DNA from: CAIKMD01 sp036490955 | GTDB lineage: Bacteria > Pseudomonadota > Alphaproteobacteria > ATCC43930 > CGMCC-115725 | DNA: 15,878 bases | Direction of reading: 5' to 3' | Assembly: GCA_036490955.1 (NCBI GenBank) | Contig: DASXCX010000300.1 | Span: forward strand, 1-15,878 | In this document: in pieces, positions 7,183 to 14,942 of the stretch | Position numbering within the stretch: the first letter of the stretch is position 1 | How the letters are laid out: every line of letters begins with the position of its first letter | Translations under genes and position numbers: made by a program | Notes under the pieces: model-generated | The model's database searches: none | What the model was told of the DNA's origin: nothing | Seen by the model: only the letters and a program-made list of their open reading frames with translations

Positions 7183-8418
7183 ATGAAGCGTAAGCATGTC
7201 GCCAAGGTCGTGGTTGCATCGGTTGCTTTGCTTGCCACGGCGTTTGGTGCACGCGCCGCGGACACGGTTCTGCAGGGCAAGGACGCGTTCGGCGATTTCC
7301 AGCGCGACGCGCCGGGCGTCTTGCATAAGATCACGGTCGGCGATCTGCCACAGCCTTTCGCCTCGGAATCGTCGCGCAACTTTCCGCAACTGGTGCCGCG
7401 CGACAACGCGATGCCGAAGGTTCCCGCGGGCTTTTCGCTTTCAGTCTTCGCGCAAGGCTTCAAGCAGCCGCGCGAAATGAAGGTCGCGCCGAACGGCGAC
7501 ATCTTCCTCGCCGAAAGCGGCGCCGGCAAAGTCCATGTGCTGCGCTCGGCCGGCCCGGGCAAACCGCCGACCGACACCGTCTTCGCCGAGGTCGCCGAGC
7601 GGCCCTTCGGCATCAGCTTCTTTCCGGCGGGTCCAAATCCGAAATACGTCTATATCGCCTCGATGAACGAGGTGGTGCGGTTTCCCTATCAGGTCGGCGA
7701 TACCAAAGCGCGCGGTCCGAAAGAGATGATCGTGCCCAACCTGCCGGGACCGCTGCATTGGACGCGCGATGTGCTGGTGACGTCCGACAGCAAGCACATC
7801 CTCGTCGCCGTCGGCTCGAGCACCAACATTGCCGAAAAGGGCATGGAGCAGGAGCAAAACCGCGCCAACATCCTCGAATTCAATCCGGATGGCAGCGGCC
7901 GCAAAGTGCTCGTTTCGGGCACGCGCAATCCGGTGGCGATCGCCTTCAATCCGGTTGACGGCTCGCTCTGGACCTCGGTCAATGAGCGCGACCTGCTCGG
8001 CGATAATCTGCCGGCCGATTACGTGACGCATGTTCAGCCCGGCAAATTCTACGGTTGGCCGTATTTCTACAACGGCAATCACCGCGATCCGCGCGTCGAG
8101 GGCAATCCGCCGGTGCCCGGCGATCAGGTCGTCGTCGGCGACGTGCTGATCCAGCCGCATTCGGCGCCGCTCGGCATCGCCTTCTATACCGGCAAGCAAT
8201 TTCCGGCCGAGTATCACAACGATCTGATCATCAGCACCTCGAAACCGGCCGCGGTATCGCGCAGGAGCAGCAACGTCGCGGCAAGCGGAACCGGCTTATC
8301 GGTCGCGCTGCATGGCTCGTGGAATCGGGGACTGCGCACCGGCCTTGCTGCAGCGCTGCCGCGCTGTGCCGGGGATCGACACGGCGCAGATGGCGCTCCG
8401 AGTTTGCGCCATCCGTGA
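7183..8418 (+). CDS. Sorbosone-dehydrogenase-like (PQQ-type) exported protein, 3'-truncated
   Basis: A 411-residue open frame. A signal peptide (residues 1 to about 26, ending FGARAA) points to the periplasm. The next 320 residues form a beta-propeller of the L-sorbosone/glucose dehydrogenase group: PAGFSLSVFAQGFKQPREM, PNGDIFLAESGAGKVHVLR, RNPVAIAFNP, SLWTSVNERDLLGDNLPADY, GKFYGWPYFYNGNHRDPRV and HSAPLGIAFYTGKQFPAEY. The end is broken. About 26 residues that do not fit the family (348-373) precede the conserved VALHGSWNRGLRTG (374-387). After that the usual last blade (about 65 residues, from memory of the family) is absent and the tail has unrelated composition. The DNA from about 8330 on instead belongs, in another frame, to a Nudix gene. 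The protein is probably nonfunctional or misfolded. The start is secure (CGGGAGGGGACG just before ATG). Confidence 0.82.
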   Translation: MKRKHVAKVVVASVALLATAFGARAADTVLQGKDAFGDFQRDAPGVLHKITVGDLPQPFASESSRNFPQLVPRDNAMPKVPAGFSLSVFAQGFKQPREMKVAPNGDIFLAESGAGKVHVLRSAGPGKPPTDTVFAEVAERPFGISFFPAGPNPKYVYIASMNEVVRFPYQVGDTKARGPKEMIVPNLPGPLHWTRDVLVTSDSKHILVAVGSSTNIAEKGMEQEQNRANILEFNPDGSGRKVLVSGTRNPVAIAFNPVDGSLWTSVNERDLLGDNLPADYVTHVQPGKFYGWPYFYNGNHRDPRVEGNPPVPGDQVVVGDVLIQPHSAPLGIAFYTGKQFPAEYHNDLIISTSKPAAVSRRSSNVAASGTGLSVALHGSWNRGLRTGLAAALPRCAGDRHGADGAPSLRHP

Positions 8419-8971
8419 GACTTTCGAGGAAGCAGGGCTGTTGCTCGCGCGGCGGCGCGGCGAAGGACGGCTGTTGGCGGCCGCCGAGCTGGACTCGATT
8501 CAGCGAGAGCTGCTCCTGCAACTCGGCCGTCCGCCGGATTTTGTCGAGCTCGTGGTCGAAGGCGGGCTCGATCTTGCCACCGACCTCCTCGTGCCGTTTG
8601 CGCATTGGATCACACCGGAGATCCGGCCGCGCCGTTACGATACTTATTTCTATCTTGCGCCCGCGCCCTTGGAGCAGGAAGCGCGTCACGATGGCCACGA
8701 GGCGGTCGCTTCGATCTGGATCGCGCCGGGCCAGGCAGCCGAGGATGGGGCCGCTCAGCGCGTGAAGATGATCTTCGCGACGCGCTTCAACCTGCAGAAA
8801 CTGGCACGCAGCGCGACCAGTGCGGCGGCTTTCGCGGCGGCGCGCGCCGCCAAGATCGTCACCGTCCTGCCGGAATATCGCGAGACGCCGCAGGGCCTGA
8901 TGTGGTGCATCCCGATCGAGGCCGGTTACGGCATTGCGGAAACGCCGGTCCAAGGCGAAACGGTCGCCTAA
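8312..8971 (+). pseudogene. Nudix hydrolase (NUDT19-like), 5'-truncated
   Basis: The longest frame has 219 residues, but its first 7 or so (MARGIGD) are read from sequence that encodes HGSWNR of the upstream gene in another frame. From about residue 8 the protein looks like the NUDT19-like Nudix group: ALRVCAIRETFEEAGLLLAR holds the second half of the Nudix box (RETFEEAG, residues 35-42), then TDLLVPFAHWITPEIRPRRYDTYFYL, and a C-terminus with ATRFNLQKLARSAT and IVTVLPEY. The N-terminal part that should hold the strand before the box and the VFPGG-type first half of the metal-binding motif is missing. It therefore cannot form a complete catalytic site. There is no ribosome site for ATG 8312. 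Its TAA shares four bases with the stop of the convergent gene (CTAA, 8968-8971). Confidence 0.72.
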
Positions 8972-8993
8972 GCCCGCTTTCCGTCGCGAAAGC
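8953..8993. terminator. Possible hairpins at the convergent gene ends
   Basis: AGGCGA-AACGG-TCGCCT (8953-8969) and GCTTTC-CGTCGC-GAAAGC (8976-8993) are two 6-bp perfect inverted repeats with short loops, placed at and just after the overlapping stop codons. The second lies inside the last codons of the minus-strand gene but downstream of the plus-strand stop. Neither has a proper T-run, so they are weak candidates for termination. Confidence 0.25.
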
Positions 8994-11043
8994 TATTGCC
9001 CTCGGCGGCTAGCTGGGCCAGCAGCCGCGCTGGTTTTAGTCCCTCATCGCCGAAACGCTGCGCGGCCGCGCTCAGCCGTTCGCAAAGCTTTTCGAGGCCG
9101 ATGAGATCGGCATAGAACATCGGCCCGCCGCGATGCGCCGGAAAGCCATAACCATAGACCCAGATGACATCGATATCGCTGGCGCGCGCGGCGATGCCTT
9201 CATCGAGAAGGCGAGCGCCCTCGTTGATCATCGTCGAGAGGATGCGCAGCGCGATCTCTTCGGACCGCAGGCTCGCGCGTGACGTGCTGCCGCGTGCCGC
9301 GTCGATGATTCGCTGAGCCTCGGGATCGGGCAGGGGCGTGCGGCTGCCGTTCTCATAGCGGTAGTAGCCGGCGCCGGTCTTTTGCCCGAGCCGCCCCGCA
9401 TCGACGATCGCGTCCGCAAGCGGCCAGAAACGATCGCGCTGCTTGCGCGCCCGATAGCTGATATCCAGCCCGGCGATGTCGCCCGCGGCGCAAGGCCCGA
9501 CCGGGAAGCCGAATTCGGTCATCGCGCGATCGACGGCCTCGATGGCGATGCCCTCCGCGAGCAGCCGCTCGACTTCGCGGCCGCGCTGCGTCAGTAAGCG
9601 GTTGCCGACGAAGCCGTCGCAGGCGCCGACTGTGACGGCGAGCTTGCGGATCTTGCGCCCGAAAGCCATACCGGCGGCGATCGTGCCAGGCGCGCTCTTC
9701 GCTGTGCGCACCACTTCCATCGCGCGCATGACCGTCGCGGGCGCGAAGAAATGCAGGCCGAGAAAACTCTCCGGTCGTTGCGATGCCTCGGCCAGGAGAT
9801 CGAGGTCGAGATAAGAGGTATTGCTCGCCAAGAACGTATCGGGCTTTGCGATCGGACCGAGCTCGGCGAAGAGTTTGCGCTTCAGCGCGAGGTCCTCGGT
9901 GACCGCTTCGATGATGAGGTCGGCAGCGCGGAGATCGCTCAGCAGCATTGCGCCGCGTAACCGGGCAAACCGCTTTTCCATTTCGGCTTGGTCAAGGCGG
10001 CCGCGCTTCGCGGCGCCGTCGTAATGTGCGCGAATATTGGCGAGCGCACGGTCGAGCGCCAGCTTGTCGGCTTCGACCAAGGTCACCGACAGGCCGGCAT
10101 CCGCGCAGCAGATGGCAATCGCGCTACCCATGGTGCCGCCGCCGATAATGCCGACGCTGGCGATCGCTTTGGCCGGCGTATCGGCCGCGAGACTGGGCAC
10201 TTTCGCCGCGTCGCGTTCGGCAAAGAAAAGATAGCGCAGCGCGCGCGCCTGATCGCTGAACACGGTGCCGCCGAAGATTTGCTGCTCGCGGCGCAAGCCC
10301 TCGTCGATCGGCAGCAGCGCGGCTTCGACCGCGTCGATGCAAGCCAGCGGCGCAGCGAGGCCGGTTTTGCGTTTGGCCGTGTCGGCACGCGCCGCGGCAA
10401 AGAAATTCGCGTCGGGGAGGGCCGGCGGCGACAAGTCGCGCACCCGCGGGAGCGGGCGTCGCTCGCACACTCGTTCAGCGAAAGCCAAGGCGCCCGTGCG
10501 GAAATCGCCCGCGATGATCTCGTCGATGAGTCCGCGGTCGAGCGCGGTCTTGGCATCGATCGGATCGCCACCGACGACCATATCGAGAGCCAGCTTCAAG
10601 CCAACGAGGCGCGGCAGGCGCTGTGTAGCGCCCGCGCCCGGCGTGATGCCAATCTTGACCTCGGGCTGGCCGAGCTTCGCGTCGGGCGTGGTAACGCGAT
10701 AGTGGCAGCCCATCGCCAGCTCGAGCCCGCCACCCAAAGCATGGCCGTGGATGGCTGCGACGATCGGTTTGGGGCTTTGCTCCATGATCGCGATGTTCGC
10801 GGGGTTGAGCGGCTCCTCGCGCTTGCGCTCGAATTCGGTGATGTCGGCGCCGGCAATGAAGCCGCGGCCAGCACCGATTAGCACGAGAGCAGCGGTGGCG
10901 GGGTCGGCAATGGCGGCTTCGAGCGCCGTCTTGAGCGCAGAACGCAGCGCGTGGCTGGTGGCGTTGACCGGCGGATTGTCGATGATGAGAAGAGCCACCT
11001 TGCCGATCTGCTCGGCTTTTACCAGCGGCAAACCCGCAGCCAT
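8968..11043 (-). CDS. Bifunctional enoyl-CoA hydratase / 3-hydroxyacyl-CoA dehydrogenase (FadJ/FadB-like)
   Basis: A 691-residue two-domain beta-oxidation enzyme. Residues about 1-190 form the crotonase domain. The oxyanion and catalytic regions read HGHALGGGLELAMG (E108) and LGQPEVKIGITPGAGATQRL (E128); the two glutamates match the catalytic pair of FadB. Residues about 295-480 form the NAD-binding domain (VGIIGGGTMGSAIA, 297-310) with the catalytic histidine in GLHFFAP (H431). The rest is two C-terminal dehydrogenase repeats (DGFVGNRLL from 476; IDVIWVYGYGFPAHRGGPMFYAD near the end). It hydrates a trans-2-enoyl-CoA and oxidises the 3-hydroxyacyl-CoA with NAD in the cytosol. GAGGA lies seven bases before the ATG at 11041-11043. 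No thiolase, acyl-CoA dehydrogenase or ligase is beside it. It is divergent from the importer operon, suggesting a linked role in catabolising the imported acid. Confidence 0.95.
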   Translation of the reverse strand: MAAGLPLVKAEQIGKVALLIIDNPPVNATSHALRSALKTALEAAIADPATAALVLIGAGRGFIAGADITEFERKREEPLNPANIAIMEQSPKPIVAAIHGHALGGGLELAMGCHYRVTTPDAKLGQPEVKIGITPGAGATQRLPRLVGLKLALDMVVGGDPIDAKTALDRGLIDEIIAGDFRTGALAFAERVCERRPLPRVRDLSPPALPDANFFAAARADTAKRKTGLAAPLACIDAVEAALLPIDEGLRREQQIFGGTVFSDQARALRYLFFAERDAAKVPSLAADTPAKAIASVGIIGGGTMGSAIAICCADAGLSVTLVEADKLALDRALANIRAHYDGAAKRGRLDQAEMEKRFARLRGAMLLSDLRAADLIIEAVTEDLALKRKLFAELGPIAKPDTFLASNTSYLDLDLLAEASQRPESFLGLHFFAPATVMRAMEVVRTAKSAPGTIAAGMAFGRKIRKLAVTVGACDGFVGNRLLTQRGREVERLLAEGIAIEAVDRAMTEFGFPVGPCAAGDIAGLDISYRARKQRDRFWPLADAIVDAGRLGQKTGAGYYRYENGSRTPLPDPEAQRIIDAARGSTSRASLRSEEIALRILSTMINEGARLLDEGIAARASDIDVIWVYGYGFPAHRGGPMFYADLIGLEKLCERLSAAAQRFGDEGLKPARLLAQLAAEGNSFRDGKRA

Positions 11044-11072
11044 GCTGAAATCCTCATGTTGCAGCGCGGCAA

Positions 11073-11089
11073 GCCTTGAAGCCCAAGGC
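11073..11089. promoter_or_regulatory. 17-bp palindrome in divergent promoter region (candidate operator)
   Basis: GCCTTG-AAGCC-CAAGGC is a perfect inverted repeat with 6-bp arms and a 5-base centre. It sits near the middle of the 103-base gap between the hydratase/dehydrogenase gene (-) and the transporter operon (+). Its position would let one regulator act on both directions. No regulator gene is adjacent, and no clear -35/-10 pair was found, so binding by a specific family cannot be named. Confidence 0.35.
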
Positions 11090-11146
11090 GGTTTCTGTCA
11101 AGCAGAACGCGGAAAGATGCGTGGCTGCGGTTCAGCAGGGGGGCCG

Positions 11147-12370
11147 ATGAAGAAGCCGCTCGCGGCCTTGATGGTAGCGCTAAGCGCGGCGTTGTCCGTG
11201 TTGACGGTGCCGCGTGCCGACGCAGCGGACTCTCCGAAAACCGTGACGCTCGGCGCCTCGCTGCAATTGACGGGCGCGGACGCCAACCTCGCGCGCTATT
11301 TCCGCGACGGCTACCAGGTTGCGGTCGATCGCATCAACCAGCAAGGCGGCATCCGCATCGGCGACCAAACCTATCGTCTCGCGCTCAAGATTCTCGACAA
11401 TCAATCGAACATCAATCTCGGCGTGCAGCAATATACGCAGCTCATTACGCGTGACAATATCGATTTCCTTCTCGGCCCTTACAGCAGCAACCATACGCTC
11501 AATGAATCGTCGGTCGCCGAGAAATACCGCGTCCCGATGGTGCAGGGCGGGGGTTCCGCGAAGCAGATTTTCGAGCGCGGCTATCGCTACATCTTCGGTA
11601 CCGCACCGCCGGCCGAGAATTATTTCAGCTCGACGGTTGCGATGATGACCAAACTCGATCCGAGCGTGCACACACTCGCACTGCTGACGGCAGACGACGC
11701 TTTCGACGTCGCGGTGCGCGCGGGAACCGAGGCACTCGCTCAGGAGGTCGGGATCGATATCGTGGTCGATCAGGTCTATCCCGAGCTGACGCCGAATTTC
11801 ACCTCGCTGCTCGCCCTCGTGAAATCGAAATCGCCAGACGCGATTCTGCTCGGCGGGCACGAGGTCGAGAGCCTCAACTTCATGCGTGAAGCGAAGTCGC
11901 TCGACGTGAACGCGCGTTATCTCACTTCGCTCACGGTCGGTGTACCATCGCACGACTTCCGCGCGGCTCTGGGCAAGGACGCAGAGGGTGTCTTCGGTAT
12001 GGCGCCCTGGGTGATCTCGCCGGTCGTGCGCGATCGCTGGTTCGGCGATGGGCAGCAATTCGCGCAGCTCTTCCAACATCGCTTCAACTACGAGCCCGAT
12101 TACCATGTCGCGTCGGCAGTCGCCGATGTCGAGACCTTTGCCTATGCGCTCGAAACCGCCGCGACGCTCGATCGTGAGAAGGTGCGCGACGCCATCGCGA
12201 AAAGCGATTTTGAATCCGTCTATGCGACGATCCGCTATCAGGCGAATGGCCAGATCGATATCCCACAGATCGTGATCCAGGTGACGAACGGCAAGATCGT
12301 GCCGATCTATACCGATCACTTCCTCAATAAGCCCAACTATCCCGTCCCGGCCTGGGGCAAGCGAAAGTGA
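11147..12370 (+). CDS. Periplasmic binding protein of a branched-chain-amino-acid-type (HAAT) ABC importer
   Basis: A 407-residue type-I periplasmic binding protein. The start ATG 11147 (behind AGCAGGGGGG) gives a clear signal peptide: MKKP, a hydrophobic run ALMVALSAALSVLTV, and cleavage near ADA/ADS at about residue 26. Mature landmarks are VTLGASLQLTGADANLARYFRDG and INQQGGIRIGDQTYRLALKI, DNIDFLLGPYSSNHT, RVPMVQGGGSAKQIF, RYIFGTAPPAENYFSS, and LLALVKSKSPDAILLGGHEVE. These follow the LivK/Peripla_BP_6 pattern. The frame stays open upstream, but that part overlaps the divergent gene and is not protein-like. As first gene of the operon it sets substrate choice. It is not close enough to LivK to claim leucine; other amino acids, short acids or aromatic acids are possible. 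Confidence 0.92.
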   Translation: MKKPLAALMVALSAALSVLTVPRADAADSPKTVTLGASLQLTGADANLARYFRDGYQVAVDRINQQGGIRIGDQTYRLALKILDNQSNINLGVQQYTQLITRDNIDFLLGPYSSNHTLNESSVAEKYRVPMVQGGGSAKQIFERGYRYIFGTAPPAENYFSSTVAMMTKLDPSVHTLALLTADDAFDVAVRAGTEALAQEVGIDIVVDQVYPELTPNFTSLLALVKSKSPDAILLGGHEVESLNFMREAKSLDVNARYLTSLTVGVPSHDFRAALGKDAEGVFGMAPWVISPVVRDRWFGDGQQFAQLFQHRFNYEPDYHVASAVADVETFAYALETAATLDREKVRDAIAKSDFESVYATIRYQANGQIDIPQIVIQVTNGKIVPIYTDHFLNKPNYPVPAWGKRK

Positions 12371-12403
12371 TCTCAAGCTTCTAGCGGACTTTGCCGGTCT
12401 CCC

Positions 12404-13261
12404 ATGCTTCTCGCGCAAATTCTTCTCAACGGCGTTTTGCTCGGTGGTCTTTACGGCCTCATGGCGCTCGGCATGGCGCTGGTGTGGGGCGTGCTCAATA
12501 TCGTCAACCTCGCACATGGCGCATTCGTCATGCTCGGCGGCTATTGTGTCTATTTTGCCTTCGCCGGGCTCGGCATTGACCCCTTCGCGGCACTGCCGAT
12601 CGCATTCCTCGCAATGTTCGCACTGGGCTATGTGCTCCAGCGCTACGTCCTCAATCTCATCGTTCGCTCCGCGCAGCTCAATACGCTGCTCATTACTTTT
12701 GGTCTTGACGTGGTGCTGACATATTTGGCGCAGCTCGCCTTCACCGCCGATTTCCGCACCATCAATCCCAGCTATGCCGGCGCGAATATCGCGATCTTTG
12801 GCCTGACGTTGCCGTTGCTGCGCTTTGCCGCTTTCGCGGCGGCCCTGCTTTTCGCAAGTTTGCTCTGGATCATCCTGCAGCGGACCCGGCTCGGTCGCGC
12901 CATTCGCGCGACCGCGCAAAATCTCACCGCCGCGCGGCTCTATGGCGTCGATCCCGCGCGGCTCTACGCACTGACCTTCGGCCTCGGTGTCGGAATCGCC
13001 GGTGCGGCGGGCGGACTTTATGGCATGGTCTCGCAGGTGACGCCCTATGTCGGCGCGACGCTGACGGCGAAATCTTTCGTCATTACGATCATGGGGGGGC
13101 TCGAGAACCCCTTCGGCATTGTGGCCGGCGGCATCGTCATCGGGATCATCGAAGCGCTCGCGTCGATCTATATCGGCTCGACCTTCACCGATGCGATCAG
13201 CTTTGGCCTGCTGGTGATCATCCTGGTCGTCCGGCCCGTCCGCGGCTTGAGGACGGCTTAG
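12404..13261 (+). CDS. livH: LivH-type permease of HAAT ABC importer
   Basis: A 285-residue inner-membrane permease with about eight hydrophobic segments. LivH landmarks are LLNGVLLGGLYGLMALGMALVWGVLNIVNLAHG at the N-terminus, LITFGLDVVL, GRAIRATAQNLTAARLYGVDPARLYALTFGLG (the loop that contacts the ATPase), and KSFVITIMGGLENPFGIVAGG. It forms the channel as a heterodimer with the following LivM-type protein. The gap to the binding-protein gene is 33 bases with no strong ribosome site, and there are two bases between its stop and the next start. The family is certain; the symbol follows the family, not a proven substrate. Confidence 0.94.
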   Translation: MLLAQILLNGVLLGGLYGLMALGMALVWGVLNIVNLAHGAFVMLGGYCVYFAFAGLGIDPFAALPIAFLAMFALGYVLQRYVLNLIVRSAQLNTLLITFGLDVVLTYLAQLAFTADFRTINPSYAGANIAIFGLTLPLLRFAAFAAALLFASLLWIILQRTRLGRAIRATAQNLTAARLYGVDPARLYALTFGLGVGIAGAAGGLYGMVSQVTPYVGATLTAKSFVITIMGGLENPFGIVAGGIVIGIIEALASIYIGSTFTDAISFGLLVIILVVRPVRGLRTA

Positions 13262-13263
13262 CG

Positions 13264-14205
13264 ATGCTGCGCTGGGCGACTCCCATCGTTTGCGCTATCG
13301 CGCTGGCCGCGCTGCCGCTTACCGGCAACGACGTGCTCGTCCAATACGGCATCGATGCGCTGCTCTTCGCGACGCTGGCTCAGGCCTGGAACATCCTCGG
13401 CGGCTTTGCCGGCTATGTCTCTTTCGGCAATTCGTCCTTTTACGGGCTTGGCACTTACGGTACCGCGATCGCGATGGCGCAACTCCATTGGTCCTTCGGC
13501 ATCGGCTTGGCACTTGGCGCGTTCCTCGCCGTCGCCTGCGCGGTATTGTTCGGCATTCCGATCCTTCGGCTGCGCGGCCACTACTTTGCGATCGCGACGC
13601 TTGGCCTTTCGGCGACACTCTCCGCGATCATCGCAAACCTCGATATCTCGGGAAAGAACATCGGGCTCATCCTACCGCTGACCCGCGCTGACAATGCTTT
13701 TTACGAGGAAGCACTACTCCTGCTGATTGCCGCGACGGCGACTGTCGCCTGGATCGCCAAGAGCCGTTTCGGCATGGCGCTTCTCGCCATCCGCGAGGAT
13801 GAGGACGCGGCGCTGGTGATGGGCATCAACACCACGCGTTACAAAGTGGCCGCGCTCGCGCTTTCCGCCTTCTTCACGAGCATCGCGGGTGGCATCCACG
13901 CCTATTGGATCACGTTTGTCGATCCCGCTGGTGCCTTCGATCTCACGCTCAATGTCCGCATGGTGATCATGGCGGTGTTCGGCGGACCCGGCACGGTGTT
14001 CGGCCCGCTGATCGGCGCCTTCACGCTTTCGATTGTTTACGACGTTCTCGCGAGCAGCATTTCCACGGCCGCAGCACTGCTCTTTGGCCTTGTCATCGTG
14101 CTCGCGGTGATCTTCATGCCACGCGGCCTTTGGGATCTTGCCGCCGGCTTCCGCCGCGAAGGTGCGCGCTATTTCTTGCGGAACATTCGGGCGCATCGCC
14201 TATGA
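13264..14205 (+). CDS. livM: LivM-type permease of HAAT ABC importer
   Basis: A 313-residue inner-membrane permease. Typical LivM segments are LLFATLAQAWNILGGFAGYVSFGNSSFYGLGTYG near the N-terminus, ILRLRGHYFAIATLGLS in the middle, AKSRFGMALLAIREDEDAALVMGINTTRYKVAALALSAFFTSIAGGIHAY (with the ATPase-facing loop), and FGGPGTVFGPLIGAFTL. The length is at the short end of the family; E. coli LivM is longer at the N-terminus. GAGGA in the end of the previous gene serves as ribosome site. Its stop overlaps the ATPase start by ATGA (14202-14205), showing tight coupling. Confidence 0.94.
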   Translation: MLRWATPIVCAIALAALPLTGNDVLVQYGIDALLFATLAQAWNILGGFAGYVSFGNSSFYGLGTYGTAIAMAQLHWSFGIGLALGAFLAVACAVLFGIPILRLRGHYFAIATLGLSATLSAIIANLDISGKNIGLILPLTRADNAFYEEALLLLIAATATVAWIAKSRFGMALLAIREDEDAALVMGINTTRYKVAALALSAFFTSIAGGIHAYWITFVDPAGAFDLTLNVRMVIMAVFGGPGTVFGPLIGAFTLSIVYDVLASSISTAAALLFGLVIVLAVIFMPRGLWDLAAGFRREGARYFLRNIRAHRL

Positions 14206-14942
14206 GCACCGTGCGATTGTTGCAGGCGATGGGGCTGACGAAGCGCTTTCACGGCCTGCAAGCGATCGACGACATCAGCTTTGAGCTGTGGCAGGGCGAA
14301 ATGCTCGGTCTGATCGGCCCGAATGGGGCCGGGAAGACGACGCTTGTCAGCCTCATCAGCGGAACGCTTGCCGCGGATAGCGGCAGCCTGTTCTTCGAAG
14401 GAAAGCCGATCGATCATCTGGCTCCGTATGAACGCGCGCATCTCGGTATCGGCCGCACCTTTCAGGTGACGAAACCGTTTCCGCGGCTCACCGTCCTGGA
14501 AAACGTCGCGGTCGGCGCACTCTTCGGTCTCGGCGGGGGCGTGCGCGATCTCAAAGAAGCGCGCGGCCGGGCGCGTGCGCTGCTCGAATTTACCGGCCTC
14601 GCGCATCGCGCCGACCAGCCCGGCGATCAGCTCGGCGGGCCCGACCGCAAGCGCCTTGAGCTTGCCAAAGCACTGGCGCTGCGCCCGAAGCTGCTGCTGC
14701 TCGACGAGGTGATGGCCGGCCTCAATCCGTCCGAAATCGATGAAGTCGTCGCCATCGTCAAGAAGATCCGCGACACCGGCACCAGCATCCTCGTTATCGA
14801 GCATGTGATGCGCGCGATCCGCAGTCTCTCCGATCGCATCATTGTCCTGCATCACGGCGAGATGCTCGCTGATGGCGAACCGAACGCGATCCTCGCCGAC
14901 CCGCGTGTGGTCGATGCTTACCTTGGGAAGCGCCGCACATGA
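14202..14942 (+). CDS. livG: LivG-type ATPase of HAAT ABC importer
   Basis: A 246-residue cytosolic ABC ATPase. The start ATG 14202 overlaps the LivM stop and gives the normal N-terminus LLQAMGLTKRFHGLQAIDDISF; the longer open frame upstream is out-of-gene. Walker A is GPNGAGKTT (39-47), the Q-loop GRTFQVTKPFPRLTVLENV (Q88), Walker B LLLLDE (164-169) with E169, and the switch histidine H201 (IEHVMRAI). The ABC signature reads LGGPDRKRLELAKAL (144-158) instead of LSGGQ. That is a variant I associate with one LivG subgroup. It pairs with the LivF-type ATPase to energise import. Confidence 0.94.
   Translation: MSTVRLLQAMGLTKRFHGLQAIDDISFELWQGEMLGLIGPNGAGKTTLVSLISGTLAADSGSLFFEGKPIDHLAPYERAHLGIGRTFQVTKPFPRLTVLENVAVGALFGLGGGVRDLKEARGRARALLEFTGLAHRADQPGDQLGGPDRKRLELAKALALRPKLLLLDEVMAGLNPSEIDEVVAIVKKIRDTGTSILVIEHVMRAIRSLSDRIIVLHHGEMLADGEPNAILADPRVVDAYLGKRRT

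Noticed and set aside
9988..10881. Plus-strand open frame (297 codons) opposite the hydratase/dehydrogenase
   Set aside because: It lies wholly within a well-defined enzyme gene and has no recognisable family; a shadow frame.
10751..11146. Upstream extension of the binding-protein frame
   Set aside because: It would overlap the divergent enzyme gene by about 290 bases. The signal peptide and the ribosome site both place the start at 11147.
11180..12919. Very long minus-strand open frame (579 codons) opposite the binding protein and permease genes
   Set aside because: Length alone impressed, but the protein is rich in Arg, Glu and His without structure or motif, and both plus-strand genes have clear family signatures.
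13905..14201. Upstream extension of the LivG-type frame into the LivM-type gene
   Set aside because: The normal LivG N-terminus begins at 14202, which also gives the ATGA coupling seen again at the next junction.
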